DNA of 64,000 bases from Neurospora tetrasperma FGSC 2508 (GCF_000213175.1 NW_009799179.1:8326705-8390704), one strand, 5' to 3'; shown: positions 21,701 through 34,153, counted from the stretch's first letter. Program-made: numbers and translations. Notes: generated by a model not told the origin, from the letters alone.

Positions 21701-24700
21701 ACAAGAGAAACAACGAATCAAACACCAAACGGGAATTCAGTTGGAGGCCCTAGCGGCCAGAAAATCACAATGGGGCTCCGGGGCCCAGGCCCTCGCTCCA
21801 TGGACCTCCATTTGGTCCTCATTCTACCGGCGATGAGGTGGGGCGGGGGCAGGGTGGACCCCTTGGCTTCCTTCTCCCCATTCCCGTCCACTTCCACTGA
21901 TTCTTGTGCACCCCTCGGGCCCTCTCAGACAACCCTCTCTGACCTTGCATCACCTCATCTGTGTGCAACAACATCACGTCTTTCTCGAGACAAATGACAA
22001 TTCTCCAGACTTCATTCGGCCCAGCTTTCTTTTCATGTAGTCGCACAAAAGCCATGTCCGGTAACATGGAACTTTCTATGGTGTATCCTGCAACGGATCA
22101 GTCCGCCACCACAGAGTCCGGGCCGCCATCACAGCCCATATCGCGGCCCAATGGCTGATCATGACGCCCCCGAGACTGTTGGACAAAGACGAAGCCAGCA
22201 GTGCGTACAGACTTGCGCCGTCGACCGAACCTTCCATGCCCCAGGACACTGGCCACAAGGCGCATGATACGCAATCGATTCAAGTTTATGCGGAGTTTAA
22301 GCAAGACTCAAACCCGGTCCCCCTTGTGTGCTTGTCGTCCCGGCTGTCCTAGAGGCTGCTCCCGCTCGTTTCCATTGGCGCTAATATACCTCTACATATG
22401 TACCTACATCAGATCAGACATCATCTTGATAGTGTAGTGTATGTTAGAGTAGACACTCATCAGCAACTGTAGTTAGTGCAGGAAGCTAATTATGCACGTC
22501 GTCCGTCATCGAAGCACGATTCCCTTCTCTGCATCCACTGGTCATCATTCAGTTCCCAATTCCGCAAATAGCTACCTGGCCCAACTCGAGCGCTTCGGGC
22601 GAATGGTAGACGAGCAGTCGGCTTCCACTCTGCTATTCGACGCCTGAGAGCCTCATAGTAACCCATAGACAAGCTGCTCCTTCCGGTTCACGAAACGTCG
22701 ATCTTCCTGGTCATGTCATCCTCGGAATTCACACGTCTTGCCCAAGCTTCGAATTTTTGTTAGTATCACCAGTGTCATTCGAACATTGTAATGTCTTCCC
22801 TGCTCCATATGGACATTGTGCGTTTTGGGTGATCACCTATCAACTTTGATAATCCAGTTGTTGATGATAACCGCAGGAATTTCTCACAGATCACGAAACG
22901 AGATGGCTTGCTCATTGTGAACCCCAGCCAGAGCTTCTCCCATGTTCATCTCATCACATGCCAACTCCCAGTGGAGCTAAAGACCCTGATAATTCACCTA
23001 CTGGGGTTGGGGGGACTGGGGAGCTGTGATTGACCAATGTGACCAAAACGTAAGGATTGCAATGAGCCAGTCCTAGTCGTGTTCTGTCAAGATGCCGTCA
23101 GGGACCGAAGAGCTTTGCGTGGCCTGCGATGCTACTGATCCTCAATTTCATCACATCGACATCCCCAGAAGGCCTCAACTCTTGATCGGTTCTTGAATGT
23201 TCGTGGCTCCTCAATCAGGCATCGAGTTAGAGATCAATAAGCTTTTACTGCGCCATGGCGAGATGAGGAAGATTCATACGTTTTGCCATGAACCATTTTC
23301 GCTGCGCATTATGTTGGCTACGTTTGCCAATCTGATTGATCCTCTACATACATTCATGTGATACCCCATGGACCTAAGTAATTTCCCTATATATGACCAT
23401 CACAAGGACTACTTTCCCGACATTACCGAGTTCTTAACAACTTGCTTATGCGGCGTTGTTATTCTGGAAATCCTTCGTATCAGACAGGCGATCAGTTGTT
23501 CGTGTGTTTCAAAGAGTATTTCGATCTTTATTCGGCTTTAATCAGTTGACGATGCATCAGAGACAAATGTCTACTGAGTTGTTGGTCAGAAACAGTTGGC
23601 CGGTGAGCCACAAACCCATAATCACTGGTTCAAAACTCTTATCTGCGTAAGAAGGTAGAGTCAAACTGATTAAGTGCTGAAAAGTTACCACCCTCAAACT
23701 TATCCCGTCACTTGCACGTTACCATTCATCGTCTGTCTACTAGGCTTCCACGTTTTGTTTTCCACTTGCCGCGTGTTGCCTCTAGCAGGGGCAACGAGCC
23801 ACACCACTAACCACCAGCACACGTTCTCTCGTCAACATGCAGAAAGATATCAAACCACCGTGAGTCCTACACCAAGATAGGTCTTCCATGTCGTCGCCGT
23901 CACTGGCTGGGCGGCACCTGGGAAAGAAGGGGGAGTATTGGCAGATTTGGCAAACCATAAACGAGTATGTACAACGAAAAGAAGATGGCGAGGTAGTGCT
24001 CACACATTCCGGGCATAAAAGGGCCGAGGGAAAGGAACTCAACGACAACAAGCTGGATGACACGACATGCTCGGAGATTAACGGCCGCATTAATGATCTG
24101 CCCTTTTCTAGGCGGACTATACTTCCGGAGTGTCGGAGATGAAGAAGCCGAGGAAAGATGAGCATTGGATTGGAGGTCAGGCGGGTGTGATACCCTGGCT
24201 TGCTGACTGACTGGTCTGTCCTGGTCTAATTGGGTGGTTTCGAAGAATACTGGAAAGAGACGATAAGGATGAGCACCCAGGCGTCATCATCCGTCCGTCC
24301 CTACACTACATATCATTTTTCCAACCTGGACTCCGGAGTGCGAGAGAGTAGTGTAGGTAGGGTACCGAGCTATCGCTGTCTCCCAAGGTAAGATGGCATG
24401 ACGACGAGCAACAGACGAAATAGCAGTTTGAGAACTTAGTAACATGACTATCCCAACACAAACGGCTTCTCGATATCAGAAGCATTAGTGAGTGATGCTC
24501 AGTTTTCCCCGTCATTTCGGCGCCTAAATTGCACATACTGAATCACAGATGACGAGAACAGCCAAAGCACCTCTACACCGAAGCCGTGGCTGAGTACACC
24601 TTTATATCCGTGCTGCTAGTAAGTCGTAAAACCACACTTCAATTATCTTTAGAGGACTACGGTCCCTTCGGCCGTTGTGGTAGTTCGGTTCCGAAGATTT

Positions 24701-25359
24701 TGGCTTTCCAGTGTTGATGAAGGTCAAGGTACTTCCTGCTGCTCGCTCTTGCCCGTAATTCTGCATCGCTTCTTCTTGTATGACCTCTGGCCCCCAGTTT
24801 TGGGGAAGGTGCGACCGGACGGTTGAGTCGATGGATAAGCAGACAATTTCAAGGTGACATACATGGCACTCTGTCTCTCGACTACCTAGGTCCCCTAATT
24901 CTACCTCATGTATATCGGTCTGAATGAGCCCTGAAGCCCGAAGGTTGTCACAACATCGGATTCTGCCGCTGCTGGGGAGAATCAAGCCGCTGGAAATGGT
25001 TCAGCCCTCAATAACCCTTGCCTATTATTCATAGAGGCAAAGCCTAAATGACTTGACTATAACAGCAAACTAGAGACCGCCAAATGTTCCAGGTTGTGAT
25101 TATTAGTTCATATGTTTACAGCGTGTTTTTTCACAAGCGGCCCGATATTCTGGCGAACCTACTAACTGTTTTGAATTCTGATCCGCGCATACATTGTTAT
25201 TAGACCAACTCCATAGTGAAGATATTATACAGCAACGAAGAATGTGAACTTCAGGGCTTGTTGGTTTTGAATCTGCCCACCGCTAAGTAGCTACTCACAT
25301 TAACTTGTTGTCAAAAAAAATACTGTTCCCCTCCACATGTGTGCAATGCATGGCATTTA
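15739..25359. other. 9.6-kb region upstream of hap-2 with no supportable gene
   Basis: The part nearest hap-2 should be its promoter and leader; a donor-like GTAAGC on the minus strand near 18341 would suit a leader intron. The longest open frame is 264 codons on the minus strand (20934-21728), but it begins without an ATG and shows no domain. The interval 22673-23455 lacks any open frame of 60 codons on either strand. No rRNA, tRNA or intact transposon is visible. Further right, from about 25.0 kb, the sequence becomes more A+T-rich next to a transposon relic. Confidence 0.5.
16016..16402. promoter_or_regulatory. CCAAT-box cluster upstream of hap-2
   Basis: Within 387 bp, 280-660 bp before the hap-2 start codon, there are four ATTGG pentamers (16016, 16041, 16091, 16398), which read CCAAT on the hap-2 strand. 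There is also one CCAAT on the plus strand (16034). Two of them form the inverted pair CCAATCTATTGG at 16034-16045. About one pentamer would be expected by chance in this length. The Aspergillus nidulans homologue hapB is, as I recall, negatively autoregulated through CCAAT boxes, so these are candidate autoregulatory sites. Confidence 0.45.
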
Positions 25360-25860
25360 TCACTTTCTTTCAAGAGTGCATCTCGGCACCACCACTATAT
25401 GTTCCTTGATGGTTTCAGGTGCAAAAGAAAGGTAGAAATTTGATTTAGTATATGATGTACCCGTCTTCATTCTTTCTAAGGCGCTTATGTATAAAGTCAA
25501 GCAGACACCGTCAATGAAAGGTTGGGGGATCCGGTTACAAATTCCAACAAGTATCTCTCTAACTCCTTGCTTGTTTGCCTCGTCTTCTAACAATAGATAG
25601 AGGTCTCGAGATTTTTTATTTTTTTTTACAAAGGTCCTCTTGATTTTATTCCATACATGCTCGATGGGGTTAGATACTGACTGTGAAGAGGGTATTCTAT
25701 CCACTAGATGCTGTGGCTTTACAACCAGTCTTTAGTTGTCCTTGAAGTATGGACTATGGCGTTATCTTAAAGAAAACCTGTTCCCGGGCGATAACTAGGG
25801 GCTAATACATCCTCTACGCTTTCTTTAGGGTAGATGCAAAAGAGATGACGGGGCCGAAGG
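25360..25860 (-). mobile_element. Degraded Tc1/mariner-type transposase fragment (C-terminal part)
   Basis: Minus-strand reading shows landmarks of the DDE catalytic core of fungal Tc1/mariner transposases. DNAIVHTSRTTKDWL, around 25750, matches the second catalytic Asp motif DNAPVHTSR. NPIEHVWNKIKRTF, around 25650, matches the block holding the third catalytic acid. About 80 further residues continue to a stop at 25360. Upstream, FGPVISFASTL and LAPxxxA-like pieces fit the segment before the Asp motif. The pieces are interrupted by several stop codons (for example between the DNAIVHT segment and the NPIEHVW segment) and there is at least one frame change, so the gene is dead. No terminal inverted repeats or 5' half were found. 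The damage and local A+T richness are compatible with RIP, which I could not quantify. Confidence 0.75.
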
Positions 25861-28800
25861 TTGATGGAGGTGCAAAGAGAGGAAGGGGAGATATCGTTCT
25901 TTTTTTATTTTCTTTTTTGACCATTACTGTACATATAGACCTGTGCAAGCATAACCAGCGGTCCAAGTAGAAACGAGCGAGAGCACGGAAGAGGGGTCCG
26001 CAACCCGAGAGAATTTGAACAGACCTTGGAAGTTGCACAGCTCAAATTTCAGAGATTTTTGATCGGCTATCTCGGGAGTAGTTCGAAACCACCACCGCAT
26101 GACCCTGAGTTGATGACTGAAGGGAGGTCAGATCTCTTCCGGGCACTGGATGCCACATCCACCCACAGGCAGCGGCTCATTGGCAGCGAGAGGTCTGATG
26201 AAAACATCTCCTCCGTTCCACGACTTCAACCAACCCGAATGTCAGTCAGAAGACAACAGAGAAAAGGCAGTAAAGACAAAAGGGAGGAGGAGTGAGTAGC
26301 TACATAACAGTCCGTCGAAGTTGGAGCTGAACCCGATAACCAACTCGATCTGACTGGCCTAGTGAGTAAATACGAAGTGGAGGTAGTCAAACAGTTCCAT
26401 CTGCTGTGCCTCCAGAGCCTCGTACCAGCGCAAAGGACCGTGCATGTTGTGTATATGTATGAAAAAGTCGAACCGGACGAAGTCTGTCTAGTAGAAAAGG
26501 GTTTGTCCTCGTCGTTTACCACCTCGTGTTGCTGAGGATTGCCAACTCGGATTGGGGCAGCTGATGTGACATTACGTTCAAGATTAGAGCTACGGACGCG
26601 GGTTTGCCATAGTCTCGGCGACGTCGATGGAAGCGTATTGGAGGGAAATAGTCTACTCCCAACAATACGACAAGTCTTTTGACGCTTTCTCCGGGGTTTG
26701 TCATGTAATGGAAGCATGTGGTCGCGGCGAAACAACAAATTGATGTCGCAAGTTGCAAGCACGAGACGAACAGCGTCTTGCAACCATGAGAACAACATAA
26801 AGCCGAGGTATGTTAGAGCATTATGAATCAGGGGTCTTGTCTTGGTCTCATTCGGTCAATGCTATCCACAAATAAAGAGAAAGCTCGGAATTTCGACAGC
26901 CATCGTCGAGTGATGCCTGAAACTGGCCATCGAGAACTCCCACGATGGTGTTTCATGTGTAGGAGCTCATGAGATCCATATGATCTACCAAGATCCTAGG
27001 TATTACTGGCATATGGACGGCCATAAGGCGGCCGTACCGAGCGGGCCCTCTCAGGCGGCCACCCGTGCTGATGACTGCCCAGATGCTTGGTGTTGCGCAC
27101 TTGCGATGACTCGTTAATCCCCTCAACAATAGAGCATCAATATCTAGCACGTTGCCATGGCAGCAGGCGCGCGCTCTAGGAGACTTGGGAAAACAGATAC
27201 ACTCGTAAGTCAAAAGGCAGGTAGGGTACTGAGCGCGCGCTCAAATAAGGGGTAGAAAGTCGTTAAAAGCAGCCAATCGACGTGAAGGCGTTTAGACTAG
27301 ACTACTCATTCGGGGCCAGATGCGGAAGTCTGGGGAAAACAACCAACAGAAGTCTTGGCAGATGATTTCTTTTCTCGCAAAGTTAAGCGCATCAACAGCC
27401 GCGCGCCGTGTTGGTCAGTCCTGGACAAAGATCTGCCTTAAACCGTCCAAAGCAGGCCCCGGAAGGCGGCCTCCCTAGGGACAAAGTACGGCTGCAACCG
27501 CAAACCGGGCGAACCGACAGCCGCTTGGCGCTCTGGAACAGGCATCTCGACGACCGGAGGCACGAACTTGTGGTCTTTGGCGATAGCAAGTCAAAACCAG
27601 CTGGCGCGCGCTCCCAGTAGGGGCCCGTTAAACGGCATGGAAGATGGGGAATGGGGAGAATACCGCGAGGTTGGGCATGCCATATTTGCATACTGATACG
27701 AATACTGGCGTTTCGAGATCGAGGAGCGTCTATCTTGCAAACCGGCTAGTTGGCGGTTAAGGAGCGCGGGAGTGATGTATATATAGAAGAGAGTGCGCAG
27801 GGCGACGAACGGGAACGGGAAGGAATAGCATTGCCAAGATCTACGAGTTTTCTTTGTCGGGTTTTTTTTTTTTGGAGTCTTGGAGTGTTGACACCTCTAG
27901 CTTGCCCTTGCCGTTTCGACCATAACTTCTGCTTGGTGGACTGGACTGGTTCCTTCCCTCACGCATCTTTGTTTTCAAGATTTTCAGCTTTCTTCTTTCC
28001 CTTTCTATACCAGCTCATCTCCCTTGGGCTTGATCCGTCATTTCGTCTGCGACTTATTTTTTCTCGCAAGTCGCAGTCCACTGTCGACAAGTCACCTGCA
28101 GTGAAGGAAAGACTTCATTTCGGGAGATCTTCCGCTGGTCGACCGCTTCAGTTCTATTTTCTCGACACCCGCAATACCAGCAACACGGTTCTCGGGCACC
28201 TCAATTTTCCACACACACGACACAAGCTGAAGTGCAATCCCACTTCCTGGCACTTCCCTTGTGGTCATCCCCGTTCTCCACCCGAACGTTCAGGTGTTTT
28301 TGTCGGTACGCTAGCACGCGGTAAGCCCCTGGCCAATTAGCGGCGTCGGTGACCATCAGTGCTAAGAATACAAGTATGAGCTTAGCGCTCTGGTGCTGCA
28401 GGTTCTGGCACAACATCACCAATCACATCCCGTGCAGGTGTCTCGCCGGCACCCCCATCCTGGGCTTTCCACCTGTACCGAACGGACGCCATCACGATTC
28501 ACCTCACGATCTCGCAGCCAGCACCAGGCATCTTCCATCCCGAGCTCGTGGCAAAGACACCGGAAACCCCGGGCCAAGACGTTTCGTTTCTTCTTCCCGT
28601 CTTTGCTCAGTGATTTGGGTCCAAGGGCGTCGACGGGCGTTTCACTCCGCCTCCCTCATAATCCACTCGGGAACTCCCCTTGGAAATCACCACTCTTCAG
28701 ACAGTCGATCAAGAACCCGGGTACCGCAGTTGCACCCAGTATCTTGCTGGACTTGCTCGTCGGATCGTGGTATTGGATTTTGCCTAGGCGCTTCTTCGTT

Positions 28801-29862
28801 CCGAGGCACACAGAGCCCGATCTTTTTTACTGCGCAACTGCGTAGAAGACTACAAGGGATTACGAGGTAATCCACTGGACGTGTGTAAGTCTCCATCCTC
28901 TTTGGCGATACCTTCATCAACCTATCCCATGCTCCAAACATGCCTTCCCTACCTATCCAGACCAAGCGAAAGCTGCCAGCGCACCGGACAGAGAAACAAA
29001 ATCTGGAGCTCTGGATGTAAGCTGCATCCAGCGTCACACTAAAGCATCCGGCGGGCATCCCAGCACACTCACAGCCGCTTTGCAAAATCGCTTGCCGCCG
29101 TCGTCCACTTTGAACCCCTCTGGTTGGCTGGTCCGCGCTTGGCTGCAAACTTCACCACCTCTGTTTCTTCCCTCTCACACTCCTTCTCTCAATAATCCTC
29201 TCATATTCTGACAAGTTGCTGCTGGTGGCGTATAGCACTTCCCGCTTTCTCCTCTTTGCACCTTGGTCTTCCCGTCCGTCTGTCACTGTGGTTCGAACCA
29301 GCTCCCTGGACTCGAGTTTTAACAAACCATCCTCCCTAGAAAGCCTAGCTCAACCACCCCACCTGGTCTTCATAACGGGCCCAGCCAATCACCAGACAAG
29401 CATCAAACCACCACTGCTCCTTGCCTGCCTTCCGCTAGCTCCAAGTGCGAAAAAGAAAAGAAACAGCGGGACCCTGGAGCCAAACCCACTGCTCTGGAAA
29501 CGAGCAGGGACACCAAGGAAGACCAGCATCACTCGCCGGGGTACTCATCCTTCTGCTGCCGCGGGGATTTGGTTCTAGCTTCGCTTGTTTCGAGTCCGAC
29601 TACTGAAGCACACCCTCGTCCATCGCCTTGAATACCCCTTCACATCTTTACCGCCTCTGGGGCCTTCACTTCATTCAACCTCTTCATATAACCGTTTGCC
29701 CACCACCTCCTGCACATCTTTAGCACTCTTTCCCCTCCCCACCTACCGGCTCTCTTCCTCCATCGCCCAAAGGCAAGTCAACCGGTTGGCTCACAACGCC
29801 ATACGATATTCAAGATCAACACGTCTCAGGCCTTTCGTATTGCCAGCCTACCTGCCATCAAC
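25861..29862. other. Region upstream of the gene at 29.9 kb, probable long leader
   Basis: No gene is supportable in this 4-kb stretch. From about 27.85 kb the plus strand becomes pyrimidine-rich (for example TTCTTCTTTCCCTTTCTATACC-like tracts near 27.98 kb), typical of Neurospora promoter and leader sequence. Overlapping open frames without domains (27750-28340, 28349-28870, 28393-28845) would be upstream open frames if this is transcribed. A consensus donor GTAAGT near 28885 could start a leader intron. Confidence 0.45.
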
Positions 29863-30906
29863 ATGTCTACCAAACCAATCCTCAAGCTGTCGACTCCGGT
29901 CACAGCCAACTTCCCCAATATCCCCCGACCAACAGACGAGCTCCGCTCCGCTGTGACACTTCCTTCGGCTCTTTCAGATCGTACTCCTCTGTCTGCCATC
30001 TCGCGAACATCAGCCTTCCGTGACCCTCTATCGGCACTTCCTTCAGCAGGCCTTCCTTCTGCTGGGCCATTCAGCGCAACCCTCAAGGTGGATCATGATC
30101 TTCAAAAGACACCCATTACACCACCCGTCGCATACCTCGACTTTCTCAAGTGCATGCAACTCGTTTCTCCCAGTCTAGCCTCGCCACCGCAAACAGGAAA
30201 GGTGTCCCTGCACCGGACGAGCACCGCTAGCAGCCTCAGCACCAGCAGTACTAATAGCCATGAATCGGAGTCTTCAGTTGACTCCGCCACTACGGACGAC
30301 TCTGAGAAGGAGAAAGGAGGACAAATTGACAGCGCGCCATCAACAGCTCGCTCAGATGTGAGCTCCGAGCCCGAAATCAAGGTCGAGGCCGAAGAGAAGG
30401 AGGACAAAAAGGTGGACGAGAAAGAGGACAAGAAGGAAGACGAGGAGAACGTCGGCAACGAAAAGGAAGACAAATCCAGACCAGCACCTATCACCATCTC
30501 TCAACCTCCGACTCCCCAAAGCTCGCTCTATCCGATGTCAGCTCCAGCCACCGGCGCCGCGGTATTCCCAAGCACCAAGATCCCTGCATCACCCGCCATC
30601 TCTACTTCCGCACTCTACTCGCCACGAACACCCCTCAGTGCAGCATCTGTCCGCTCGCCTTTCGATTGGGAGACGGCGCTAAAGCTGCGGCGATTTGCCG
30701 AAGTTTCTAGCCTCAAGCGCTCTGCGCCATCTGATGCTCCTGCTGTCAGCAACCCCACGTCTGTTCCCGTCGCAAAGGAATCACGATCCAGCATACGCCA
30801 CATCCGTGAAGTGGTTACAAGAACAGTAACCTACACACCACGAATGGCGCCCGCACCCAAGGGAAAGCGAAGAAAGATCGACGCCGACACAGCCATCAAG
30901 TCATGA
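29863..30906 (+). CDS. Unrecognised Ser/Thr/Pro-rich, probably nuclear protein
   Basis: A single exon encodes 347 residues from an ATG in good context (CATCAACATGTC). I do not recognise the family. Residues 83-110 (TPITPPVAYLDFLKCMQLVSPS) form a compact hydrophobic motif that looks conserved. Residues 165-210 are a Glu/Lys/Asp-rich, probably helical charged segment. Residues 264-290 (SPFDWETALKLRRFAEV) form a second ordered-looking block. The C-terminus is basic, with TRTVTYTPRMAPAPKGKRRK resembling a nuclear localisation signal. The rest is Ser/Thr/Pro-rich with many SP and TP sites suited to proline-directed kinases. No membrane segment or signal peptide is present. Composition, length and clean ATG-to-stop structure make it a real gene; its function is unknown. 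Confidence 0.8.
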   Translation: MSTKPILKLSTPVTANFPNIPRPTDELRSAVTLPSALSDRTPLSAISRTSAFRDPLSALPSAGLPSAGPFSATLKVDHDLQKTPITPPVAYLDFLKCMQLVSPSLASPPQTGKVSLHRTSTASSLSTSSTNSHESESSVDSATTDDSEKEKGGQIDSAPSTARSDVSSEPEIKVEAEEKEDKKVDEKEDKKEDEENVGNEKEDKSRPAPITISQPPTPQSSLYPMSAPATGAAVFPSTKIPASPAISTSALYSPRTPLSAASVRSPFDWETALKLRRFAEVSSLKRSAPSDAPAVSNPTSVPVAKESRSSIRHIREVVTRTVTYTPRMAPAPKGKRRKIDADTAIKS

Positions 30907-33900
30907 AAACAGCTAAATCATCTACGGTGCTGGTCATCACCGCCAACCTGATTACCACCACAATACCGTTGCAGAGCAGCCTGCCTGGAGCGGTGCAATT
31001 ACTGAGATCCTCACAACCCATTAATCGTCAAATCGACAACGCTTAGAGGGGTCAGGAAGAGGAATCAAAAAAGAAGAGGGGATGCAGCTTGCGCAAAGCT
31101 ACGGATTGTCATTTACGAATGGTGCACATATCAATGGAGTCAAACGGAGTTTATCGGCGTTGCTGGCGGCGTCCACCACCATGGGAGCTGGGTTGTATTT
31201 TGCGGTCCGAACGGTCAGGTCGGAACTTGAACCACGATACCACAGGAGGAGTCTTGGTTTGGCTTTGTGTCAGCAATTTTTTTAGAGGAAATCTATGGAG
31301 CATAGGGAAGGGATATTTGAAATTTGCTGGAGAACGAAGAGAGTTACAGGACAGGGTCTGATCATGGCCATTCTCGGTGGTTTTGGATCCAGCCCAAAAC
31401 CCATTCTGCATAGTCACTACAATAGGAATCCTCGGGCGACACAAGTCGTCGGGTCTTCAACACAAGAATATTCTCTCCCCATGTTTGATCAGCGTATCCT
31501 TCGATGATCCGTTTGCTCCCTCACTGTTTGTTGTCGGCTTGCTACCCCGCAAACAGGAAGAAATGGCCGCCTTGATGGCCGGCCGGAGTACATAGGTCAG
31601 GATCTTGGAGGCCTGTAGAAGGTACGTACTATACTGGGCGATGAAACACCACAAAAAAATCAAGTTTCCAATGCACGGCTATCCCAGAGCGCTTACTTAA
31701 TCCAGCTGACAATGACAGATGACCTGATGAGGAGTGCATACGTATCCCGTGTTTACTTGACCCTTTTTATTTTTCTTAATTATTTCTTTTCCTTATTCCC
31801 ACAATACATGATTATAAATTGAGTGTTATCGATGGCTTGCATGGATCGTGAAATTGAACGAACTGGAAGACTGATCTGACCTCTCTCACGGAAGCTCGTT
31901 CAGCAGATGTAGAGCCCTTCACGAAGAGAATATCATGCACTGCGGTTCACCCCTCCACTCTAGGTAGGTATTTCCAACGCCTCCACCAAATTTTTTTGAG
32001 ACTTGACTATCCGCCACTCAATTCTCATTTACGACTTTCCGCTGGGTGGAAGAGGGAGGATCTCTTTCAGCAAGCAGTTCACTATACCCCAACCACTTCA
32101 CTTTCCCAGTCTCCCAGTCTTTCCCACTGGCAGACTTCCCACAAGCTCGGCGCTTAAATCCATGCCCCCAATCCCTGTCTACCGGTCTCTACCGTGGTCT
32201 ACCGTGTCGTGCGGAACGGGGCTGCTCGCCTATGATTGGTTATCTAGAGAGAAGGCAATGATAACATTGGTTGTAGTAGTGTGGGTTTCTTGTGTGTAAG
32301 GGCGCTTAAATCCCTGTCTAGTCGACGAATGATGGGTCTGGCGAGACAGGGGTGGATGATTGGCGAGACGTCACATGTCGATTGATTGCTTGACACTGGG
32401 ACCTGAAGAGAGAGTTTCAGTGCTTCGGGAGTTGTGGGACTTGTGGGATTGGGAGGTGGAAGATGAAGGGTTCGTTGCTGGGACTGCTGTACAGTTTTCT
32501 TTCTTTCTTTCTTTCTTTCTTCCTTCTTTCTTGGGGATGGACTGGAGGGCTTTTGAATGATGGAAACAAGTAATGCTGATGATGAAGGCTGGCTGCTGTA
32601 TCATGGCTCTTGGTTTGGCGAATGCCATGTCACTGGGATCACCTAAAGCTGAACGGATCCTTGAAAGCGATCGACTTGGAGAAAATCATTACGACGACAC
32701 GGCCCAGCCTCAAGTAAGGTTTAGTACTCTTTCTTCCAGGCGATCAGCTGTTCTCTACCGCTGCAACTTTCGCAATCTGCCTAGGCATCTTGGGCGTGTG
32801 ATATCGAACCCATGAGCCGAAACATCGATCGGATAAACTCACCTCATCTCGCCCACCGAACATCCGGAACTGGGTCTGTCTCGCACTGGCACTCGAAAAG
32901 GATTTCTCGGAGGGCGGCCGGATTGGTGACACGGCACCGACATATATATCTGCATAACAGAATTTTCTCGGCACACTGCCATTGTTCACTGGATGACGAG
33001 TAGGTATCAAGGTACTGTTACTGTGATGTGTCGATGTTGTGAAGTGTGGACATATGTCAAAGTGAGGCAAGCCGAAGCCGCAAGTTGTGCTGTCCGTTCG
33101 GTGTGGATGTCACGTCGTTCATTCAAAGGCAGTTCCATTCAGCATAAAAATAACCAGCGTGATGGGGTGACAGCGCGGTGGTAGCAGCCCGTTCACGGTT
33201 CAGATTCCCTTCCCAGCCCAGAATCAAGAACCTGACTGGATGGTTCGTTGGCCCAGGGACTTTTTGTTGCCAGCTTGCCTTGGAAGGGTAGGGAAAGTAG
33301 GTGTTCATGCAAGTGGAAATTGAATTTCCGATTCAACTGTGAACTGTAAACTGTAAACTTTGCAGCGAAATAATCTACTAGATTGCTATGTTTAACTTTT
33401 TGTTTTCCTTTTTTTTTTTTCCCCCTCTCCCTCAAGCGGCTTCCATGGGGCGCCAGATAAGCAAGCCCTGGCGCCCCCCATATCATGGGATACTGTACAC
33501 TATGTTGGGTTGCAGGGCGGAAAAGGTAAGGCGGAAAGTAAAAGGCTCGTCGATCTGGAACCGAATCGCAAGACAGGGGGTTCGTTCGGTAGGTCATGAT
33601 GTGTGAATCGACTGTAAGCCCCCCGTGTAACTCGAGCGTGAAACGCGACGCTGGACGGGGGGCCGGGGTGAACTGCCCAGGGGAGGGGAATGCGAACTGC
33701 GGAATGCGTGCGCGCGCGGCGCGACAGTGTACATCTTTGTTAAAAGATCAAAGAGTAATCTGAAACACAGCTGGTATGGTTTAGGGTGGGTTTGTGTGCG
33801 AATAATTCGCTCTATTTTTGGCATGTTGGAATTTGATCAACATCCCCTCCGCTTTTTCCCACGTGTGCGTATCGCTGCTGCATATCACAGTTGTACACCA

Positions 33901-34153
33901 TGATGTGCGATCAGGACTTGTGGTTGGAGCGAACAAAACAGCGTCGTTTATTCCTGGAAGGGAAATGAAGCTTCATCGTATGTGAGTACGTGTTGACGAC
34001 CAGTTCGTCAATAAAATGGCGTTATAGACGGCGATACGGTTCGATCCGGAAAATGATGTTGCTATTTTGATCTCCTTAGCCATTGCACCGAAGAAGCTGG
34101 CGATGCTGCTGTTGCTATTGCTGCTGCTGTTGGTGTCATGATTGGAGTGATCA
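30907..34153. other. Convergent intergenic region, no gene recognised
   Basis: This 3.2 kb lies between the converging stop codons of the gene at 29.9 kb and fan1. Open frames are all under about 135 codons and unrecognisable. It contains a TTTC microsatellite at 32505-32532, a poly-T run near 33409 and a GCGCGC-rich patch near 33710. No RNA gene was found. Confidence 0.5.
32505..32532. repeat. TTTC tetranucleotide microsatellite
   Basis: About seven TTTC units, with minor TTCC interruptions at the right end, form a pure pyrimidine tract on the plus strand. Confidence 0.88.

Noticed and set aside
26226-26798. 190-codon minus-strand open frame beside the transposase relic, considered as its 5' half
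   Set aside because: It contains no helix-turn-helix or first catalytic Asp motif of Tc1/mariner transposases and its composition is Ser/Thr/Arg-rich without pattern.
34030-34050. GGTTCGATCC resembling a tRNA box B
   Set aside because: No D-arm or box A upstream and no acceptor stem; taken as chance.
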